Positions 1-8,379 are shown, numbered from the stretch's first letter. The stretch: DNA of 31,605 bases from Fibrobacter sp. UBA4375 (GCA_002391195.1 DGRZ01000088.1:1-31605), one strand, 5' to 3'. A program made the numbers and translations. The notes: generated by a model not told the origin, from the sequence alone.

Positions 1-155
1 AGGAACGCATGGAACAGAATATTGACATTTGGGACTTTACGCTTTCCGCCGAGGATATGAAGCAGATTGACGCTCTGGACATAGGCCATAGCGAAATCAT
101 CGACCATAACAATCCCGAAGTTGTCAGGTATATTCTCTCTGCAAAGTCGGAATAG
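1..155 (+). CDS. aldo/keto reductase, C-terminal fragment
   Basis: Only the last 50 codons are in the window; the reading frame is open from base 3 and stops with TAG at 153-155. The peptide contains DFTLSAEDMKQIDALD followed by HSEIIDHNNPEVVRYI. This matches the C-terminal end of short aldo/keto reductases of the 2,5-diketo-D-gluconate reductase type, where the LSAEDM-x-IDALD helix and the NxPE segment close the barrel. The family uses NADPH to reduce carbonyls in the cytoplasm; the substrate cannot be judged from this fragment. A hairpin follows the stop codon. Confidence 0.8.
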   Translation, partial: ERMEQNIDIWDFTLSAEDMKQIDALDIGHSEIIDHNNPEVVRYILSAKSE

Positions 156-167
156 GGGGAGGAATGC

Positions 168-194
168 GGGAAAAAGGGTCTTTCCCATGTTTTT
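168..194 (+). terminator. possible terminator after the aldo/keto reductase
   Basis: GGGAAA (168-173) can pair with TTTCCC (181-186), and a short T-rich tract (ATGTTTTT) follows. The stem is only 6 bp, so this is a modest call. Confidence 0.35.
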
Positions 195-228
195 GGCCTA
201 GGAACGGGTACGGTTGCGGAAGGGTGGC

Positions 229-266
229 TTGACAAGGCTGTTAAATTTTGGGAATTTGTAGATAAT
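229..266 (+). promoter_or_regulatory. candidate promoter for the PAP2 gene
   Basis: A perfect TTGACA lies at 229-234, and TTTGTAGATAAT lies just before the start codon at 269. The spacing between the two is longer than 17 bp, so the -10 assignment is uncertain. Other genes in the window also carry a TTTTGTATATT-like element close to the start codon. Confidence 0.3.
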
Positions 267-268
267 CG

Positions 269-1168
269 ATGAAAAAAGTTCTGACGACATTCAAGATGGT
301 ATTGCTTTCGCTCGTGTTCACGATGGTGGCGTACGCCGCGGATCCCTCTGCCGAATTTCCCGACTGCGTAAATGTTGCCGATGCTCATGCCGAAACGCCG
401 ACCGCAGTCATCGATAGCGTTCAAAAGCTTTCCCCGTTCGATCACCTGGGCCATAACATGCTGCTGAGTGCGTTCGGCTGGCCGCTCGGATTCCACATGC
501 TCGGCGGTGCGCTTACGTACAAGTTCTCGATAGAAAACAACGACTTGATGGTGGCGCGTTTTGCGGCCCGTCAGGACCAGTTGGCGTACGGCATCGCGTT
601 CACTCCCGGCATGATGATGGGGACGTTCTTCCCGATACTCGTCCCCGGCTACATGTACTTTATCAGCGACAACCGCGCGCTGAACAACACCGGTGCCGTC
701 GCCGTGCAGGCCACCGCCGTGGCGTTCCTCTACAACAATATTCTCAAGGCGATTTCGGCACGCGAGCACCCTGACACAGAACTCAACAGCGGCGAGCGTT
801 CCCGCGATTTCAAGTGGGGGTTCTTCAGGCGCGGAGTCTTTTACGGCTGGCCCTCGGGGCATTCCATGACCAACGCGGCCATGGCCATGAGCATCGCAAG
901 CTACAACCGCGACAAGCCCCTCGTCGTGGCGGGCTGCGCCCTGTATGCAGGCTACATCGCCACAAGCATGGTGCTCGGCGCAAAAGGCGAAGCCCACTGG
1001 TTCTCCGACGCCGTCGCGGGCACCCTGATGGGAGCCTCCATCGGCTGGTACATTGGCAGCGTGTTCTACAAGGAAAAAATCGGCGAAAAGCAGACCCCGC
1101 CCAAGGTCACCATCGCCCCGCTATTCTTTGACGACACCAAAGGCGCCGTGCTCAGCGTGAGAATATAA
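269..1168 (+). CDS. PAP2-superfamily phosphatase, exported or membrane-bound
   Basis: This 299-aa protein begins with a basic N-terminus and a hydrophobic segment ending near VAYA (about residues 1-23), consistent with a signal peptide. Further hydrophobic stretches lie in the middle and near residues 215-265. The phosphatase signature is GWPSGHSMTN, with PSGH at residues 195-198, followed by AHWFSDAVAG with H243 and D247. These are the two His/Asp positions expected of acid phosphatase and lipid phosphatase PAP2 domains. The first motif (K..R-E-H-P instead of K..RP) and the Arg of the third motif are degenerate, so activity is likely but not certain. The family dephosphorylates lipid or undecaprenyl pyrophosphates in the envelope. 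It is monocistronic and converges on the GH43 gene. Confidence 0.75.
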   Translation: MKKVLTTFKMVLLSLVFTMVAYAADPSAEFPDCVNVADAHAETPTAVIDSVQKLSPFDHLGHNMLLSAFGWPLGFHMLGGALTYKFSIENNDLMVARFAARQDQLAYGIAFTPGMMMGTFFPILVPGYMYFISDNRALNNTGAVAVQATAVAFLYNNILKAISAREHPDTELNSGERSRDFKWGFFRRGVFYGWPSGHSMTNAAMAMSIASYNRDKPLVVAGCALYAGYIATSMVLGAKGEAHWFSDAVAGTLMGASIGWYIGSVFYKEKIGEKQTPPKVTIAPLFFDDTKGAVLSVRI

Positions 1169-1169
1169 G

Positions 1170-1202
1170 TTTTCACTATGTTTCACACGCATAGTGAAAA
1201 AA
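1170..1202. terminator. bidirectional terminator between PAP2 and GH43 genes
   Basis: A perfect 11-bp inverted repeat, TTTTCACTATG (1170-1180) and CATAGTGAAAA (1190-1200), has a 9-nt loop and lies between convergent genes. The T- and A-rich stem ends give U-tracts in both directions. Confidence 0.65.
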
Positions 1203-1230
1203 TATTGCTCAACACGTAAGAGATTCTGCC

Positions 1231-3279
1231 TTACTGCGTATTTACCTTAAAAAAATATTTCCCTTTCGGAAGTCTATTAAATTGAATGTCGGCAACACCA
1301 TTTGTACTACGGCGAGCCATCACTTGTCCAATTGAATTGATCGCGAAGACTTCATAGTTTCCTGGTTTGTTGAAGTGAACCGTATAGACGCCATTATCTA
1401 ATAAAACGGAGTGATGGCTGTTGAGCGAAACCTTTGGAATTTTGCTGGAACTGGAAATCGGGTCGCCGCACGGTTCCTGATTGCAAACATTCGTCCCCGG
1501 CGAACTTGCAAGTACGATGTTCTTGACAATCGCTTCGCCCGAGACGCCGGACGCCGTCAGGTAAAAGTCCTTCACGCCACCGAGGCTTTTGAGGTCCGAG
1601 CAGTACACCGTTGTCCAACCGTTAGCCACCGACTTTGCATTGGCTGCCACCAGTTCGCATTCCGAAAGAACGGTCCCGTCCTTTTTGCCGTCGCGAATGC
1701 TGAGTTTGCCGCCCGTAAGGCTCTTCACCTCGATAGCCACTTCCGTGCTCGTAATGGAATCCGTCACCACGTTCTCGAAAATCGCATAGCCGCCGTCCTT
1801 GATGGCGAACTCGTCGTCTGCAGTCAAACGCACGCGGATGCCGTTGTCAAAGCCGTTCGCGGGAATCGTATCGCGGATAATGCGCAAGAAGTCGATGCGG
1901 TCCAGTTCCGCGAAATTTCCGTTAGGCAAAGGTTCCAATTCGATGAAGTTGCCGCCCCGCTTGAGTTTCGCGGGCACTATCACCACGGATTTTTCGGGGA
2001 ATGTGCCCCAGGAACCTGTGGGCGGGAGCGTTACCGTCTGTGACTTGCCATTCACCGTCACCTTGTGCATCGCGGCCGCATCGCCGCCGTTCGCGTAGCG
2101 GTAGCGTAGCAGGTAGTCTCCCGCCTGCATAATGTTCATGGGCAGGCGAATCTTGGAACCTTCAGTATTCACGTACGCAAGGTATTCCCCGTTGGAGGCC
2201 GTATTGCTGCGGGTAATCTCAAGGTCGCCCGACACAGCGCGGGTCAGTGCACCGTGCTCAACTTCGGCGCTCAAATAACGCCCGAGAAAGGGCTGACCCA
2301 TCTCGGCCCAGTTATCCTCGGTAAACACGACGTCACGTATATGAATATGGTTGTACTTGTCGCCATTCAAATCGTAGTAGTGGTGCACAAATCGCACGCG
2401 GTTCAGGTCCTGGAAGGCCTCGCCGCCGCCCGGCCCCACGTAGCGCCCGTAGCGTTCTAAGAGAATCGTGCCACCACCTGTCGCCATATTGTAACCGGCG
2501 CGGTCAACATACGGGCCGGTTACATTGTCGGCGCGACCGTAAGCCGTCTTGTATGTGGTCTGCTCGATGTTTTCGCCCTGCCGGCAACATTTGTCCCAAG
2601 CCGTAAACAAGAAATATTGCCCGTTGTGTTCGATAAGGCTCGGGCCTTCTTCGGCTCCGCCGCTCGCGATGCTCGTACGGCGCGCAATGTTGTAGACGGT
2701 CTTGTCGTCACTCGCCTGGTAGCCCGTAGTTGCGTCAAGCTTGATCAGCTGGATGCCGAGCCCGAACGAACCGAACGCCATCCAGTAATTGCCCTCGGTG
2801 TCACGCGCCACGTCGGCGTCAATTGCGTTGTATTTGTCCGTTCCTTCTTTGGTATGGAAAACATGGCCGTGGTCTTTCCAGCCGTAGCCCGTTGTTCCCG
2901 GCACAATTGAGTTCGTTGCGGTATAGCCGATGGCCGAATTGCGCACGCCGAATTCCGACACGCAATAGTAAACGCGAAATTCGCCGTTCATGTAGAAAAT
3001 GTCCGGAGCCCAGATGCCCTCGGTCTTGGGCGCGTAGGTGAAGGCCCACTGCGGAATGGCACTCACGGTGGAGCGGTGGTTCTGCCAGTTGTAAGCGTCT
3101 TCGCTTATCCACAGTTGCAGATTGTTGTTGGTGCTCATGAGGGCGTAGCCGTCCTCGAACCGTACCATGCTCGGGTCGTGACCAGGTTGCAAATTATCTT
3201 TCGCATACCAGTCAGCGGCAAAAGACTGTGCCGCGAAAGCGCAAACTGATAGGGTGAAAAAGTTTAATCTGCAATTCAT
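1231..3279 (-). CDS. secreted GH43 arabinanase-like enzyme with CBM-like modules
   Basis: The 682-aa product starts at ATG 3279, placed by an AGGAG 8 nt upstream; an in-frame upstream start would put 11 residues before the signal peptide. The signal peptide ends near residues 21-22. The GH43 five-blade domain follows (about 30-330): HDP with D35 as general base, YNAIDADV with D154, and EEGPSL with E211 as proton donor. The IDADV and FGSFGLGIQLIKLD context resembles endo-1,5-alpha-L-arabinanases. Next comes a CBM6/35-like beta-sandwich (about 375-465), then a second CBM6-like region (about 490-590), and a last ~60 residues ending in LPKGKYFFKVNTQ. That tail has the shape of a type IX secretion sorting domain. 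The expected role is arabinan side-chain degradation in pectin outside the cell; arabinan specificity is inferred. Confidence 0.85.
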   Translation of the reverse strand: MNCRLNFFTLSVCAFAAQSFAADWYAKDNLQPGHDPSMVRFEDGYALMSTNNNLQLWISEDAYNWQNHRSTVSAIPQWAFTYAPKTEGIWAPDIFYMNGEFRVYYCVSEFGVRNSAIGYTATNSIVPGTTGYGWKDHGHVFHTKEGTDKYNAIDADVARDTEGNYWMAFGSFGLGIQLIKLDATTGYQASDDKTVYNIARRTSIASGGAEEGPSLIEHNGQYFLFTAWDKCCRQGENIEQTTYKTAYGRADNVTGPYVDRAGYNMATGGGTILLERYGRYVGPGGGEAFQDLNRVRFVHHYYDLNGDKYNHIHIRDVVFTEDNWAEMGQPFLGRYLSAEVEHGALTRAVSGDLEITRSNTASNGEYLAYVNTEGSKIRLPMNIMQAGDYLLRYRYANGGDAAAMHKVTVNGKSQTVTLPPTGSWGTFPEKSVVIVPAKLKRGGNFIELEPLPNGNFAELDRIDFLRIIRDTIPANGFDNGIRVRLTADDEFAIKDGGYAIFENVVTDSITSTEVAIEVKSLTGGKLSIRDGKKDGTVLSECELVAANAKSVANGWTTVYCSDLKSLGGVKDFYLTASGVSGEAIVKNIVLASSPGTNVCNQEPCGDPISSSSKIPKVSLNSHHSVLLDNGVYTVHFNKPGNYEVFAINSIGQVMARRSTNGVADIQFNRLPKGKYFFKVNTQ

Positions 3280-3351
3280 CCGAACGTCTCCTCTTTTTCT
3301 CAAAAATAACACCTAGCCCTAATCATTTTTTGAGGAGAAAAACAAAAAACC

Positions 3352-3379
3352 TTGACAATTTGTCTAGACGATTTATTCT
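3352..3379 (+). promoter_or_regulatory. sigma70-like promoter candidate upstream of Fic
   Basis: TTGACA (3352-3357) and TATTCT (3374-3379) are 16 bp apart. The 11-bp palindrome GACAATTTGTC (3354-3364) overlaps the -35 box and could be an operator. A second possible -10 (TATATT, 3496-3501) lies only 10 nt before the Fic start codon. Confidence 0.35.
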
Positions 3380-3511
3380 GAAATTCTACATCGGAATCAC
3401 TGTGGTATTTGAATTGCGGGCATATATTCCGGAGGGGTTTGCCCCTGTTGTCGAAAAAATTCTCACAATCACTCCTTAGACCTAAAATAATAAAGTATAT
3501 TACGGATAGGT

Positions 3512-4546
3512 ATGCTCTATATCCATCAATATCCCGATTGGACGCACTTTCGGTTCGATTCCCGGAAGGTCCTGAACGCTCTTGGCGAAACCCGCCTGCA
3601 AGAGGGCAAGCTTATTGGAGCCATGGAGACCTGCGGGTTCCAGGATTTGGAACAGGAGCTGTTGATTCAGGATATTCGCTCCAATTCTGCCATCGACGGA
3701 GTTCATCTGGACAAGGTTTTTGTGGAGCAGCAAGTGGCTCTTGTGCAGGGTGGTTCTGCCCAGTCAGCAGACCCTGCGGTACGCATTTACCTCGCCGCCA
3801 TCACCAAGGCGTTCAATCCATTGACTCAGGAACGTCTGTTTGCATGGCACGCCTCCATGGGACAGAACAAGGTGGCCAATTTTCGCGCTGCACCCAGTGC
3901 GGTCCAATACCGCCAGGGTGAGCTTCAGCTGGATTTCGAAGGGCCGAATCCAGAACGGCTGGAGCAAGAGGTGGAGCGCTACATCCAGTGGATGGAAAGT
4001 TCCAGCATGGACGGCGTCATCAAGGCTGCGGTGGCCCATTTCTGGTTTGCGACCCTCAGGCCTTTCACCGATGCCAACGGTCGCTTGGCAAGGCTCCTCA
4101 CCATCGTGGCCCTTGCCCGCAGCGAGCAGACCACCCGTTGCCAGTTCTCCCTGAACCAGGCTTTTCTGGAGCGCCGTGAAGATTATTTCAAGATTCTCAA
4201 CGCAACCCAGCGCGGTAACGGCGACTTGACGGAATGGATTCTCTGGTTTATCGAAACATTGCAGGCTGCCATGGCGAGCACTCGGGAGCGCATTCTCAAG
4301 GAACAGCGCAAGACGGCCTTTTACAACCGCCATGCCGGAGAGGCTTTCGACGAAAAGGACCAGAAGTTGTTTACCGCCCTGTTTGCAGGAACGCTTCCTG
4401 CAAGTTTTACCGCCAAGGAACTGGCGGCGATTATCGACCAGAGCCACGACACGGCCCTCCGCACTATCCAGAAACTCATCGCCAAGGGTATCTTGAAATC
4501 CGACGAGAAGGGCGGCCGCAGCCAGCGGTATTCTGTTAGGGGATAG
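3512..4546 (+). CDS. DUF4172-type Fic family protein with degenerate active site
   Basis: The 344-aa protein has the N-terminal DUF4172 pattern (YPDWTHFRFD, then LQEGKLIGAMETCGF), a Fic domain around residues 100-220, and a C-terminal winged-helix-like segment (FTAKELAAIIDQSHDTALR, about 292-312). Fic enzymes transfer AMP or another nucleotide moiety to hydroxyl groups, using the His of HPFx(D/E)GNGR. Here the motif reads RPFTDANGR (residues 183-191): the catalytic His is Arg (codon AGG, 4058-4060) and the first Gly is Ala. The inhibitory helix also departs from (S/T)xxxE(G/N), reading N58-S-A-I-D62-G63. The rest of the frame is intact, so this is probably an inactive or repurposed Fic acting as a DNA-binding regulator rather than a pseudogene. 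The final codons and the stop lie inside a CTAG-rich repeat. Confidence 0.8.
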   Translation: MLYIHQYPDWTHFRFDSRKVLNALGETRLQEGKLIGAMETCGFQDLEQELLIQDIRSNSAIDGVHLDKVFVEQQVALVQGGSAQSADPAVRIYLAAITKAFNPLTQERLFAWHASMGQNKVANFRAAPSAVQYRQGELQLDFEGPNPERLEQEVERYIQWMESSSMDGVIKAAVAHFWFATLRPFTDANGRLARLLTIVALARSEQTTRCQFSLNQAFLERREDYFKILNATQRGNGDLTEWILWFIETLQAAMASTRERILKEQRKTAFYNRHAGEAFDEKDQKLFTALFAGTLPASFTAKELAAIIDQSHDTALRTIQKLIAKGILKSDEKGGRSQRYSVRG

Positions 4547-4572
4547 GGGCTAGGATCTAGGGGTTAGGGGAT
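4536..4572. repeat. CTAG-rich intergenic repeat, copy 1
   Basis: GGGGCTAGGATCTAGGGG (4547-4564), flanked by TTAGGGGATA, recurs with small changes at 19665-19694 (inverted) and 26909-26951. This copy supplies the last two codons and the TAG stop of the Fic gene. Confidence 0.7.
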
Positions 4573-4574
4573 GG

Positions 4575-4604
4575 AACAAAAAAGACCCGCTTTTGCGGGC
4601 CTTG
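4575..4604 (-). terminator. intrinsic terminator for the 212-aa hypothetical gene
   Basis: On the minus strand GCCCGC-AAAA-GCGGGT forms a 6-bp stem followed by TCTTTTTTG, a classic Rho-independent terminator. It lies 23 bases after the stop codon of the gene ending at 4627. Confidence 0.8.
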
Positions 4605-4626
4605 ATTTTCCAAAAGAAAAGCTTGA

Positions 4627-5265
4627 TTACCCTTCTTCCAGGGCTTCCTTGAATTCGTCCACCGTGGCGATGTATTCGTCGATCATGTCGGGCTTGGAAT
4701 CCAGGTGGGCAAGAATCTTTTCCAGGTGTTCCTTGTTGAACACTGCCTTCAGCTGGCGGCTGGCGTGACCCTTGTAGCCCCATTCCTTGAGGATTTCGTC
4801 GGTGACCACGAAGGAATCGTCCATAGACACGAAACGCATGGGGCCATAGACAGCCCAGTTGTGTTCCATCTGCATGCATTCCGGTTCCTGCATGTCGGGG
4901 TTGGCCATGTAGCGCTGGATATGGCGGGTGCGAACATCCTTGATCTTGTCGATGCGCATATAACCCATGATCAGGTACTTGTTGCGCATTTCGGAATCGC
5001 TGAGGCCTTCGTAGCGGGTGCCGAACAGAATGTAGCGGCTCTTGGCACGGACGATGGCGTTGATGTTTTTCACGTTGCAGCAGCTCATGAGACCGTAGGT
5101 GCTGGTCTCGTAGTTGGGTTCGTAAAAGAAGCCCTTGCCGTTTTCGTTCAGCTGGTCACGGACGGGCATTTCGGACTGGTGACTGGTCTCCACATAGAGC
5201 AGGCTGCCGGCGGCGTTGCCACGGTAGTCTTGCCAACCTTCAAGATTGATTTGTGTCTTAGGCAT
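4627..5265 (-). CDS. conserved-looking hypothetical protein, 212 aa
   Basis: I do not recognise the family. The start ATG (5265-5263) has AGGGG at 7 nt, a good ribosome-binding site, and the gene ends in a strong terminator, so it is real and probably monocistronic. The product looks soluble, without signal peptide or membrane segment. It is rich in aromatic and acidic residues and contains GLMSCCNVKNINAIVRAKSR, then YILFGTRYEGLSDSEMRNKY and a Met/Tyr-rich RHIQRYMANPDMQEPECMQ. The C-terminal third is helical and acidic (EHLEKILAHLDSKPDMIDEY). The YILFGTRY...YLIMGYMRID stretch reads like a small beta-sheet core. No catalytic motif could be identified with confidence. Confidence 0.75.
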   Translation of the reverse strand: MPKTQINLEGWQDYRGNAAGSLLYVETSHQSEMPVRDQLNENGKGFFYEPNYETSTYGLMSCCNVKNINAIVRAKSRYILFGTRYEGLSDSEMRNKYLIMGYMRIDKIKDVRTRHIQRYMANPDMQEPECMQMEHNWAVYGPMRFVSMDDSFVVTDEILKEWGYKGHASRQLKAVFNKEHLEKILAHLDSKPDMIDEYIATVDEFKEALEEG

Positions 5266-5356
5266 TATTCAACCCCTAAAAAAGTGATACATAATAAAAA
5301 AACCAGCGGACCTAAAAAGGTTCGTCATTTACGTTGCCAAAATACAAAAATCAGTG

Positions 5357-6166
5357 CTAGAGGGTGAGGGCTTCTGCCGAAATATCCGCCATTCCGAACA
5401 GATTAGCCCCTTTTTCGAAGAATTTGGCGGTATCCGTGGTCAAAAAGCGGGTCTTGCCGGACCGCGAAAGCCGGGCATCCATCTCGGGGTGGCGGTTCAG
5501 GTAGTCAACGGTCTTGTCCGCCACGATCTGGCCCTGGATGACCAGGCGCACTCCTGCGGGGAGTGCCTCCCGGATTTCCTTTTCCAGCAGGGGGTAATGG
5601 GTACAGGCCAAAAGGACGGTGTCTATTTCGGGGTCTTTCTGGAGCAGCGCTTCTACATCTTTCTTGACAAAAAAGCGGGAGCCCTCCGTACCCATCTCGC
5701 CGTTTTCTACCAGGGGCACCCACATGGGGCAGGCGTGCTGGGTGACCTTCAGTTCAGGAAAGAAATGGCTGATTTCTATCTGGTAGCTGTTGGACGAAAC
5801 CGTGCCCGCGGTAGCGAAGATGCCGATGTGGCCTGTGTGGCTGAACTTGCCGATTTCTTCGGTAGTGGGCCTGATGATACCCAGCACCCGCTTGTCCGGA
5901 AACTCTACGGGCAACACCTGCTGTTGGATGCTCCGGAGCGCCCGGGCCGATGCCGTATTGCAGGCGAGAATCACCAGGGGACAGCCTCTGTTGAAAAGCT
6001 CCCGCACGCACTGGAGGGTGTAGCGGAAGATGGTCTCGAAACTCCTGCTCCCGTAAGGCGCCCGGGCGTTGTCGCCCAGGTACAAGAAGTCGTATTCGGG
6101 CAGGGCCTTGCGCAAGTCCTGCAAAATCGTGAGCCCGCCAAATCCGGAATCGAAGACGCCTATCAC
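5357..6166 (-). CDS. murI: glutamate racemase
   Basis: MurI interconverts L- and D-glutamate and supplies D-Glu for peptidoglycan in the cytoplasm. Translation from GTG (6166-6164) gives 269 aa, the normal family length, beginning (V)IGVFDSGFGGLTIL. Longer in-frame starts would add an Arg-rich, antisense-looking extension. The GTG overlaps the TGA of the upstream gene (GTGA) with GGAGG about 8 nt before it, so translational coupling is likely. Active-site cysteines lie in LACNTAS (C69) and ACTHYPLL (near residue 189), and the substrate loop GDNARAPYGSRS is intact. It is the last gene of the minus-strand run that starts at 11305. Confidence 0.95.
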   Translation of the reverse strand: MIGVFDSGFGGLTILQDLRKALPEYDFLYLGDNARAPYGSRSFETIFRYTLQCVRELFNRGCPLVILACNTASARALRSIQQQVLPVEFPDKRVLGIIRPTTEEIGKFSHTGHIGIFATAGTVSSNSYQIEISHFFPELKVTQHACPMWVPLVENGEMGTEGSRFFVKKDVEALLQKDPEIDTVLLACTHYPLLEKEIREALPAGVRLVIQGQIVADKTVDYLNRHPEMDARLSRSGKTRFLTTDTAKFFEKGANLFGMADISAEALTL

Positions 6167-8319
6167 AGGGCGGCCTCCATGCGGGAACGGACCAGGGGCA
6201 TCAGTTCCTTTCTTGGGTCGTTGTCGCCCTGGCGTTTTTCGATTTCGCCTGCGTCGATGGGTTCTAGAATCTGTACGCTCACCTTGCAGCGTCCGGTATT
6301 CTTGCGGCGTTCCCACACGGCAGAAGTGCCGCGGATAACCACAGGGAGCACTATAGCGTGTGACTCTAGCGCAAGCCTGAAACCGCCGCTCTTAAAGGGA
6401 GAGAGAGCTTCGCTTTTTCCGCGAGTACCTTCGGGGAACAGACAGAGCCTTGGTGCCCGGCCAGAGGCCATGGCTTCGCGAATCAGCGCTCCGCCGCCAC
6501 CCTTTTTACGATTGATAAAAATGCAGCCGATCTTGTGCATCCAGAAATTCAAGAAGGGAATGAACCGAAGCGACGCCTTGGCGATAAACCCTACAATGCG
6601 TTCAATGGAAAGAAACATCACGGGAATGTCGGCGTAGGAATTGTGGTTCCCCATAACAAACACGGGGCGGTTCCAGTCCACCTTGGAAAGTATCGCCTGG
6701 TCTTTTATTTCCAGGTCAACCCGCAGCACGTTCATGCAGAATCGGGAGAACTTCTGGATTTTTCCTTCGAGCCAGGTGTTGAAATTTTTTCCGTAGGCAA
6801 CCAAGATAAAGGGCAGCGCGAGAATATGCGCAAGCATATAGCCAAGCACTACAATTACCACGTATATTCTAAACAAGATAACAGGCATAGTCCATCGGGG
6901 TTGCTTGGGGTAGCGGGGCAGGAACCTGGACGGTTTCAGTTTCAGCAGTTTCCCTTTCCAATACCTCTGCTTGCAATATAGCAAAACCAGATAAGATTCG
7001 GCACGGGTCACCCCGACGTAATACAGCCGCCTTTCTTCGTCCATCTGCGCCTTGCGCTGTTTGCGGTTACCTTCGCACTTGCCCGGCGTGAATCCTTCGG
7101 CAAGTCCCGCGTAAAAGACTACGGCGTACTGGAGGCCCTTGGAGGCGTGCACCGTCTCGATATGGATGCCATCTTCTAGCACTTCGTCGCCTGCCATGGG
7201 GTCGCCTGCGATGGGCAGCTCGCATTCCCGCAGGGCTTCTTCGAAATATTGCCGAAGCCGGTTGTACCGCACCAGGATGGCGAAGTTTTTCCATTGGAGT
7301 CCGTAGTTTTCGCGCAGGGAATGAATGGCGGTCTTTATCCTTTCGATTTCTTCGATGGGGTTGTCCGACACCCAGACTTCGGGCTTGCGGTTTTCGGTGA
7401 AAATCCTGTTGCCGCCGGAGCCCTTGGGGTTCCCTGCCCGGAGAACCTTCCGTAACGTTACGGGCTTGTTCACAAAAATGTCGTTGGCCAAATGCAGCAC
7501 ATTTGGTACGGAGCGGTAGTTCCATTCCAGACGGATGAGGGTACTGTCCTTGAAGTCCGCCTGGAAACGCCGGATGTTCCCGATGTCCGCTCCGCGGAAG
7601 CCGTAGATGGCCTGGTCGTCGTCGCCTACCACGAACAGGTCCTTACGATTTCCGAGAATGTTCTTGACCAGCCTGTACTGGGAAGGGTTGATGTCCTGGT
7701 ATTCATCTACCAGGATTTCGGCCCACAGGGACTGAAAGTATTCTTTTGCCTTTTCGCAGGTTTCAAGCAACCTGATGGCGAGGTAAATCAGGTCTTCGAA
7801 AACCACGTTTCCAGACAAAATAACGTTTTTCTGCAGGGGTGAAATTTTTTTCTTAATGGTACTCGGCTGGTCGTCCGAAAAAAGTTCTTCCCGGTTCAAC
7901 TTGGCGGCAGGAATCTTCCGCCTTGCCAGTTCCCGCAAGAATTCCCGCTGGTCCGTCTCTTTAGGGGTGGGAATCTTGTTGAACCCGAGAATCTCGTAGG
8001 CAAATCGCTCTCCGATTTTCTGCTTGAGCATGAACAGCGCGAGGGAATGAAATGTGCAGAGCCGTACCCCTGCCTTCGGGAAAAGTGCCTCTACCCGCTC
8101 CCGCATTTCGGCGGCGGCCTTGGCGGTGAAGGTAAGGGCCAGAATCTTTTCGGGCTGTACCCCGCTCATGATGCGGTACTGGATCCGCTTGGTCAGTACA
8201 GAAGTTTTGCCCGAGCCCGCTCCTGCAAGAATCAGGAGAGCTCCGTTTTGTTTATGGTCGTGCAAGACGGCCATACGCTGGTCGCCGTTCAGACCTTTCA
8301 AGATGCTTTCGGCATCCAT
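6163..8319 (-). CDS. UvrD/Rep-like helicase fused to PlsC-type acyltransferase
   Basis: One 718-codon frame encodes two unrelated enzymes. Residues 1-475 are a compact SF1A DNA helicase: GAGSGKT (33-39), LTFTAKAAAEMRERV, VDEYQDINPSQ, GDDDQAIYGFRGA, WNYRS, ETVHASKGLQ and YYVGVTRAES. Residues 478-718 are a 1-acylglycerol-3-phosphate acyltransferase: an N-terminal membrane helix (about 480-510), the NHNSYAD motif with H559 and D564, a GCIFINRK stretch, and FPEGTRGKSE. At the junction (near 6888) the frame runs straight through RYPKQPRWTMPVILF with no stop. An internal ATG (6888-6886) exists but has no convincing Shine-Dalgarno. Helicases act on DNA, whereas PlsC makes phosphatidic acid at the inner membrane. 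The neighbours favour an envelope role for the second half. A recent fusion by loss of a stop, or a sequencing frameshift, is possible. Confidence 0.85.
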   Translation of the reverse strand: MDAESILKGLNGDQRMAVLHDHKQNGALLILAGAGSGKTSVLTKRIQYRIMSGVQPEKILALTFTAKAAAEMRERVEALFPKAGVRLCTFHSLALFMLKQKIGERFAYEILGFNKIPTPKETDQREFLRELARRKIPAAKLNREELFSDDQPSTIKKKISPLQKNVILSGNVVFEDLIYLAIRLLETCEKAKEYFQSLWAEILVDEYQDINPSQYRLVKNILGNRKDLFVVGDDDQAIYGFRGADIGNIRRFQADFKDSTLIRLEWNYRSVPNVLHLANDIFVNKPVTLRKVLRAGNPKGSGGNRIFTENRKPEVWVSDNPIEEIERIKTAIHSLRENYGLQWKNFAILVRYNRLRQYFEEALRECELPIAGDPMAGDEVLEDGIHIETVHASKGLQYAVVFYAGLAEGFTPGKCEGNRKQRKAQMDEERRLYYVGVTRAESYLVLLYCKQRYWKGKLLKLKPSRFLPRYPKQPRWTMPVILFRIYVVIVVLGYMLAHILALPFILVAYGKNFNTWLEGKIQKFSRFCMNVLRVDLEIKDQAILSKVDWNRPVFVMGNHNSYADIPVMFLSIERIVGFIAKASLRFIPFLNFWMHKIGCIFINRKKGGGGALIREAMASGRAPRLCLFPEGTRGKSEALSPFKSGGFRLALESHAIVLPVVIRGTSAVWERRKNTGRCKVSVQILEPIDAGEIEKRQGDNDPRKELMPLVRSRMEAAL

Positions 8320-8379
8320 AGGTTACCGTTGTGGAATGCGGCGCCCCGAAATTTGCGCCTGCGGGATATGGGAAAGGGA

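Noticed and set aside
5357..6316. Longer murI start giving a 50-residue Arg-rich extension
   Set aside because: The extension lies antisense-like within the acyltransferase coding end, and the GTG at 6166 has a correct ribosome-binding site and gives the standard family length.
5354..6637. 427-codon plus-strand frame over murI and the acyltransferase end
   Set aside because: It is antisense to two recognised genes, has no family motif, and its composition follows from the opposite strand.
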